Assembly (NCBI GenBank): GCA_022562455.1
Contig: JADFPG010000006.1
Location: 1 to 42,347, forward strand
Length of the DNA: 42,347 nucleotides
Source: Fidelibacterota bacterium
Lineage (GTDB): Bacteria; Fidelibacterota; Marinisomatia; Marinisomatales; SCKK01
Reading direction: 5' to 3'
The position numbers and the translations under genes were made by a program. The notes beneath the pieces were generated by a model. That model saw nothing but the letters and a program-made list of their open reading frames with translations. It had not been told where the DNA came from and did no database searches. Of the stretch, positions 37,767 to 42,347 are shown one piece after another; position 1 is the first letter of the stretch; each line of letters starts with the position of its first letter.

Positions 37767-38231
37767 TTAATTTATAGCTACTTCATATTGCTTTGAATTC
37801 GCATTTTTTTTCTTAGGTACTGATACGATTAAAACACCGTTTTGATAATCCGCCTTGATCTTTTTCTCGTTGATATCATCTGCAAGATAAAAAGAGCGGG
37901 AAAAATGACCATAAGCTGATTCCCTTTGTATGTAATTTCCCTGCTTGGTGGACTGTTTGGTTTTCTTTTCACCGGATATGGTTAGCATACCCTCTTTTAC
38001 AGTAACATGTAAGTCAGTTTTATCCATTCCCGGGGTCTCAACGTGGACAGTATATTCTTTATCATTTTCAGTGACGTCAAATACCGGTGTCCATTTTTTA
38101 AGCTGAATGCTCGTATCGTTAAGGCGCCTGCCGAAAAAAGAATCGAAAAGCGTATCGATGTTATCTCCCAGTGAGCCGTTTGAATAGGGTATTAAGTTCG
38201 ATCTGATTGGTGTCCATTTTATTAGTGACAT
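37767..38231 (-). CDS. Small heat-shock protein (Hsp20 / alpha-crystallin family)
   Basis: A 154-aa protein from ATG 38231, chosen for its clear Shine-Dalgarno (AAAGGAG about 8 nt upstream); the frame is open further up, but the extra 29 residues look unlike any Hsp20. The N-terminal arm (MSLIKWTPIRSNLIPYSNGS) is followed by the alpha-crystallin domain at about 45-140 (WTPVFDVTENDKEYTVHVET, PGMDKTDLHVTVKEGMLTIS, GEKK, FSRSFYLADDI, ADYQNGVLIVSVPKKK). It has a C-terminal tail but no clear IxI motif. Such proteins hold unfolding proteins in large oligomers. It converges on the acyl-CoA ligase gene across a terminator hairpin. Confidence 0.92.
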   Translation of the reverse strand: MSLIKWTPIRSNLIPYSNGSLGDNIDTLFDSFFGRRLNDTSIQLKKWTPVFDVTENDKEYTVHVETPGMDKTDLHVTVKEGMLTISGEKKTKQSTKQGNYIQRESAYGHFSRSFYLADDINEKKIKADYQNGVLIVSVPKKKNANSKQYEVAIN

Positions 38232-39044
38232 GTTTATTTCTCCTTTGTTTTTTAGCTTCATGATTATTAGTTCACCAAACCTGAAACAACAGAAGTGCCA
38301 AAACATGAAGGCTGCCACATATTCAGAGATTATTTTAATATTGTACGAATTGGCAAAACCGGTTTGTTACATTGGCAGAAAAGAGGGCATGTTCGGTTAC
38401 TAACGTACTACAATCGAATCTTCGATTATAAATAATCAGCACCTATTTCGCAGGCATTTTCACATAATTTTGTTTTTTAAAAAAAGCGAAAAAATTCTTG
38501 ATAATGTGGTATAAATATGCCGAAACTTTATTAATAGTTATGGTATCTATGCCAAATTTAGAGTAGATACGAGGTACTTGATCATGAGGGGAGCGTTTAG
38601 GTAGACATTTATTATTGATATCCACAAGCTACAAAGATCGATTGCGTGTTTTACCCAATCAAATTTCGGAAGACCACAAGAGGAGTAGACTGCCCGCTTA
38701 TCTCATGTCAACTTTGATGGGAAAACATTCTTGGAAGCTAATAAGGAAATTGGCTTGGAGGTTGATCTACCCGATGATTTTGTGGAGAACTATTGTGGGG
38801 AGACCTTAGAAGGTATCCACGTGATTACGGATAATTTTATCAAGTAAATTGTGTATTTCGGGTCTAAATTAAAAAATGTGACACAGATCAAATTTTTCTT
38901 GACTTTCACTGAAAATATATAGCAAACTAACAATGTTTCTGGGCACATAGTGTCGGAAAGTTAAGAAATTGAAGAAAAATTTAAGCCCAACAACCCATAA
39001 TCATTTACAAAAGTAATAAGAAAACTAACTGTGGAGGTATCGAT
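38232..39044. other. Long AT-rich region between hsp20 and the TonB receptor
   Basis: About 810 bp with no complete gene recognised. It should hold the promoters of hsp20 (left) and of the receptor gene (right), a 16-bp inverted repeat AATCGAATCTTCGATT (38412-38427) and a short open fragment at 38689-38847 listed separately. An open frame at 38615-38809 has no recognisable product. Confidence 0.5.
38689..38847 (+). pseudogene. Possible decayed gene fragment
   Basis: A 52-codon open stretch after a TAG stop (38686-38688), ending in TAA, without ATG or GTG start. Its translation (HVNFDGKTFLEANKEIGLEV, DLPDDFVENYCGETLEGIHV, ITDNFIK) has balanced, protein-like composition, unlike the translation of the overlapping longer frame. 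I do not recognise it. It may be the end of a gene lost through a frameshift, since the frame just upstream (SYKDRLRVLPNQISEDHK) also looks protein-like. Confidence 0.3.
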
Positions 39045-41654
39045 ATGCGAGCCCTTAAAATTATTCTTACATTAAGTTGTGTGTCAACACTTCTCTTCGC
39101 TGGACAGACCGGCAAGATATCCGGCACCATTACATCAGAGGATGAAACGCCTTTATCCGGCGCTAACGTCATTATTGTTGGAACAACCTTCGGTGCAGCC
39201 TCTGATGAAAATGGAAAATACTATATCTTAGGTGTTCCTACCATGACGCACACCATCCGCGTGGACTATATTGGATATAGGAGTGTGACAATTAGCAATG
39301 TTCGAGTTTCCAGTGATTTAACCACGGATCTTGATTTTCAACTTTCTGTGGCAGCAGTTGCGGGAGAAATGGTAGAAATTGTGGCTGAAAGACCTCTTAT
39401 CAACAAATCGGCGACAAATACAACCCGTATCATAGGCTCAGAAATTATTGGGAGTGCCCAAGTTCGGGAGGTTGAGAACTTTATTGCGTTACAAACCGGT
39501 ACAGTATCCAGTGGTGGGGCGCTCTATGTCCGTGGCGCTCGCAGCGGTGACATTGCTTATTTTGTAGATGGCGTCTATACGGTAAACCCGTTTACACTTG
39601 GAAACACGTCTTCCATGAGCATCAGGGCGATGGAGGAGATTTCTTTCCAGTCCGGGGGGTTCAACGCTGAATACGGAAATGCTAACGGTGGTATCGTCAA
39701 TACGATTAGTAAAAGCGGGTCAGACAGGTTAAGGGCATCAGCTGAGTTTGTAATGGACTTGGGCAGTAATGCAAACACCGACAAGAATGCACTACACAGT
39801 AATGGTATGAACCTGTTTAATTTCACGGTTGGAGGTCCCCTGGGAAGTAAAATTCGATATTTTGCTGCTTTTGAGCAGAAAAAATTGGATGACGCAAGCC
39901 CCTCTGTTTCATATTATCCTGCAATGACACGTACCGCAAATCCCGATTCCGCAACTTTAGCGAACTTAAGAGAGAATGCAACCGGGATATTTTTTGTAGA
40001 TACAGTTTTTACTTATGCAAAACATGATAGCGGTGCATTGGTTTCCGACACCAATACGATTGTCTATAACGATTATAAGCGAATGTACGGCGTTAAACCA
40101 AACGCCGGTCTCGAACGGACATTGGTAACGGGTAACTTGGTAATCGACTTAAAACCGCTTCGTATTAAGATGGGGGGATCTTTTACAAAAAAAGACTCGA
40201 GAGGTGACTTAGGTGAAAGCGTTACCATAAACCAGGGGGATTATCCCGCCATCTATACATTACTGAATGGGGATAATACACCCAGGTGGGAGTCAAGTTC
40301 ACAATCAGCTTATGCGAATTTTACTTTTTCCATTTCTCCTAAGTCTTTTGTAAAGCTTAATCTCAGTTACTATGATTATCAATACGAATATGGTGATGAC
40401 AGACATTGGGATAACATAATGGACTATGGCGATCCGACGGTACCCGGCAATGAATGGCTCAGAGATTATGGAAAGAATCCCCTGACAATAGACGAATTTG
40501 CAATACATACAGCCTTTGGTGCGGTTTATGATGAATACCGCAAGGGCCATAATAGCTATCTTGGAATAAAGGGTGATTACCTGAATCAGATAGGAAACCA
40601 CGAAATTAAAGCAGGCGTTGAAATCCGGAATCACACCATCAGAAATTATCGTCTATCCCAGCCAATGGAGATTGCTGAAAATTATTTTAAGTCGCGTAAA
40701 AATAATTGGGGCTTGGATGGCGTGGAAGGTACTGCTGATGACAGAAGTTCCGGGGATGCTAATTTCATTGATGTTACTGACCCCGAGTGGCTATATATAC
40801 TATACCGTAATGCTTATACGATGAATATTGGCTACACCCAGCAAGGAGACGATGTGGATAATTATGACAAGATAAAAGGTGATATAGCGCCGGGGAAACC
40901 GCTCATCTTAGGTGCCTATTTTCAGGACAAGATCGAACTCGATGATTTGATTTTGAATATTGGTGTAAGGTTTGATCAATTTGACTTTAATACCAAGGCG
41001 CCAAAAACGTATGATGAGTTATTCCTGAAAAAAGGTCATATCGACAGAGATAAGTCTGGGTATAAGGATGTAGAGGCGCACACTTATATCTCTCCACGTA
41101 TTGGATTTTCCTTCCCCGTAACTGACAGAACAGTATTTCATGCCCAATACGGGAAGTTTGTCCAACATCCCATTTTAAACCGGCTTTATGTATCTGACTC
41201 ACACTTGGCCGCCAACCTTACACAAGGTAATATGACCGAATCCCCAAATGCTACTTTGAAGCCGGAGAAAACGACACAATATGAGGTGGGTTTTGCGCAA
41301 CAACTGGGCGACTTTGCTGCAATTGATGTGACAGGTTATTATAAAGAAATACGCGATTACACCCTGTTGGCAAACCGGAAGAATGCTACTATTGATGGAG
41401 CTGAGTTTAGTTGGGCCCAGTTCATAAATGGTGACTATGGTATAGTTAAGGGTCTTTCCCTGGGCTTGAAGTCCCGCCGGGCAAAAGGGATTATGGCTGA
41501 TGTTAGCTACACTATGCAGTGGGCAAGCGGAACGGGTTCCGATCCATCCTCAAATTTTATGATTGCCTGGACCGGTGAGGACTATCCGAAAGCGATCACT
41601 CCACTCGAATACGACCAGCGCCATACAGGCTCTGTTATGGTGGATTTTCGGTCC
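39045..41654 (+). CDS. TonB-dependent receptor with carboxypeptidase-regulatory-like domain, 3' end missing
   Basis: About 870 residues of receptor sequence: signal peptide (MRALKIILTLSCVSTLLFAG), carboxypeptidase-regulatory-like/CarbopepD domain (GKISGTITSEDETPLSGANV, to about residue 110), plug domain (VENFIALQTG, YVRGARSGDIAYFVDGVYTV, GFNAEYGNANGGIVNTISKS) and most of the beta barrel (ISPRIGFSFPVTDRTVFHAQ, LKPEKTTQYEVGFAQQLGDF, PLEYDQRHTGSVMVDF). It would import a large substrate through the outer membrane. ATG 39045 has GGAGG 7 nt upstream. After about 41,654 the frame runs on into foreign DNA; those last 120 or so codons are not receptor sequence, and the final barrel strands with the terminal aromatic residue are missing. 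Substrate unknown. Confidence 0.88.
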
Positions 41655-41675
41655 GATAGGAGGCTCATCGGCATG
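41645..41675. other. Junction with foreign, GC-rich DNA
   Basis: To the left, plus-strand receptor sequence ends at about VMVDFRS. To the right, minus-strand dnaN sequence ends at about LDLAIVEHAD. The exact join cannot be placed closer than about 20-30 bases. Base composition changes visibly here. A chimera made during amplification or assembly is the simplest reading. Confidence 0.8.
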
Positions 41676-41840
41676 TTCGACGATTGCCAAATCCAGATCG
41701 GTCGCGGTCAGCGCCAGCGATCCATCCATCGCTTCGATCTGCACATTGGAAAGAATGGGAATTGTATTGCGCCGCTCGACAACGCTCTGGACATGCCCCA
41801 GCGACTTCAGGAGTGCCCCGCGCTCAATCGTAAGCTTCAT
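41667..41840 (-). CDS. dnaN: DnaN 5' fragment from a different, alphaproteobacterium-like genome
   Basis: The first 58 codons of a sliding-clamp gene, MKLTIERGALLKSLGHVQSV, VERRNTIPILSNVQIEAMDG, SLALTATDLDLAIVE, strongly resembling alphaproteobacterial DnaN starts. It is much less like the window's own DnaN (28289-29404), which reads TRSTVPILSNVLF at the same place. After residue 55-60 the frame runs into the receptor gene's antisense and stops being DnaN. Codon use is GC-rich compared with the native gene. Start ATG 41840; the gene would follow its own dnaA at 42186 in the usual dnaA-dnaN order. Confidence 0.9.
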
Positions 41841-42185
41841 GTGACCGTCTCGTCCTTGATTTGGCCAGTCTTGTCTTGGCCCTGTCCTGCCTGTCCATCA
41901 CGCCGGTTCGGGGTGCTGCTCGCAGGCCATTCGCACACCACCATTCTCACACCCAAGGCGCTTTCCATGCCCAAATTCGAGCATGAACACATCATATGCC
42001 ATCGGGGGCCCGCACCATAGCAAAATATGGGCGTTTCCCGGTTATTTCTGGCCCGGGAAAAAACACGAAATGCGGCAGAACCCCGCCGAGTCGCGCGTGC
42101 CCGCCTGCCTCCGGACCGGCCTCTGGGTCACCCTCTGGAACACCCTGGAACTCCCCCTGGACCAACCCCGGTGAATGTCCCCGGA
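41841..42185. other. GC-rich dnaA-dnaN intergenic spacer of the foreign fragment
   Basis: A 345-bp gap with high GC and no gene that I can support; the open frames on both strands are what GC-rich DNA gives by chance. It should contain the promoter of the foreign dnaN. An isolated AT-richer patch with the palindrome CCCGGG lies near 42,020-42,080. Confidence 0.5.
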
Positions 42186-42347
42186 TCAGCCTTCCAGGAG
42201 CCTCGACAAACGATGAATATCGTCGTCCAGGCTGCTGTCCGTGCGCCTCAGGTCATCGACCTTCTTCACCGCATGCATAACGGTGGTGTGGTCGCGTCCG
42301 CCGAACTTGCGGCCACTTTCCGGCAACGACCGGGCGGTCATGCGTTT
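42186..42347 (-). CDS. dnaA: DnaA 3' end from a different, alphaproteobacterium-like genome
   Basis: The last 53 codons of a dnaA gene, open to the right window edge. The translation has the C-terminal DNA-binding signature GRKFGGRDHTTVMHAVKKVD followed by DLRRTDSSLDDDIHRLSRLL and EG, then TGA. The GGRDHTTV motif is the DnaA box-binding helix. Residues such as TARSLPESGRKFGGRDH match alphaproteobacterial DnaA, while the window's own DnaA (15552-16910) reads VGASLVNVGLHFGGRDH. The fragment therefore belongs to a second genome. Confidence 0.9.
   Translation of the reverse strand, partial: KRMTARSLPESGRKFGGRDHTTVMHAVKKVDDLRRTDSSLDDDIHRLSRLLEG

Noticed and set aside
38232-38318. 29-residue upstream extension of the Hsp20 protein
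   Set aside because: ATG 38231 has a strong Shine-Dalgarno and fits the family length; the extension is Cys/Phe/Trp-rich and unlike Hsp20 arms.
41563-41844. Plus-strand open frame over the junction
   Set aside because: It is the complement of the dnaN fragment and crosses the join; composition is not protein-like.
41655-42020. The last ~120 codons of the receptor reading frame as a receptor C-terminus
   Set aside because: The translation is Cys/Arg/Pro-rich without beta-barrel pattern and is the antisense of a clear dnaN start.
41667-42347. Natural horizontal transfer of a second dnaA-dnaN pair
   Set aside because: Both foreign genes are incomplete at the visible ends and the join also breaks the receptor gene; an artefactual chimera needs fewer assumptions.

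Overview
The window is a chromosomal segment around a replication-origin gene neighbourhood. The core runs dnaA < > rpmH, yidD, yidC, mnmE, mnmG, mfd, two parvulin chaperones, dnaN, a DciA-like (DUF721) gene, gyrB, gyrA, yggS. The AT-rich core genes, a TonB receptor with a carboxypeptidase-regulatory-like N-terminal domain, a cluster of M16 peptidases and a DUF5117-type metalloprotease suggest a Gram-negative bacterium of the FCB group, most like Candidatus Marinimicrobia (SAR406). That placement is inference from gene content and protein style, not from a tree.

Layout. 1-5123 (+): a defence-type block with the end of an adenine DNA methyltransferase, a head-less ORF6N protein, a 974-aa helicase/nuclease restriction subunit, a decayed tail of a second methylase and a DUF3800 protein. 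5318-13820 (-): three M16 peptidase genes and a zinc metalloprotease. 13869-16910 (-): dnaA, lexA, a bcp-type peroxiredoxin interrupted by an in-frame TGA at its catalytic cysteine position, and an isochorismatase-like hydrolase, closely packed in that order of transcription. 17074-35074 (+): ribosome/membrane-insertion, tRNA-modification, repair, outer-membrane-folding and replication/topology genes. A perfect 16-bp parS palindrome sits on the mnmG start. 35164-37603 (+): a divergent nucleoside-phosphorylase-like protein and an acyl-CoA synthetase. 37767-38231 (-): a small heat-shock protein. 39045-~41654 (+): a TonB-dependent receptor cut off before its end.

From about 41,655-41,670 to the right edge the sequence changes to GC-rich DNA that encodes, on the minus strand, the 3' end of dnaA and the 5' end of dnaN of a different, alphaproteobacterium-like organism. 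The window already contains a complete dnaA and dnaN of its own, so this end is best read as a chimeric join (amplification or assembly artefact).

Most notable points: (i) a probable selenocysteine peroxiredoxin with a UGA-based hairpin that looks like a bacterial SECIS element; (ii) a LexA that keeps its Ser/Lys protease dyad but lacks the Ala-Gly self-cleavage site; (iii) parS embedded in the mnmG start; (iv) rnpA and recF missing from their usual places; (v) the chimeric right end.
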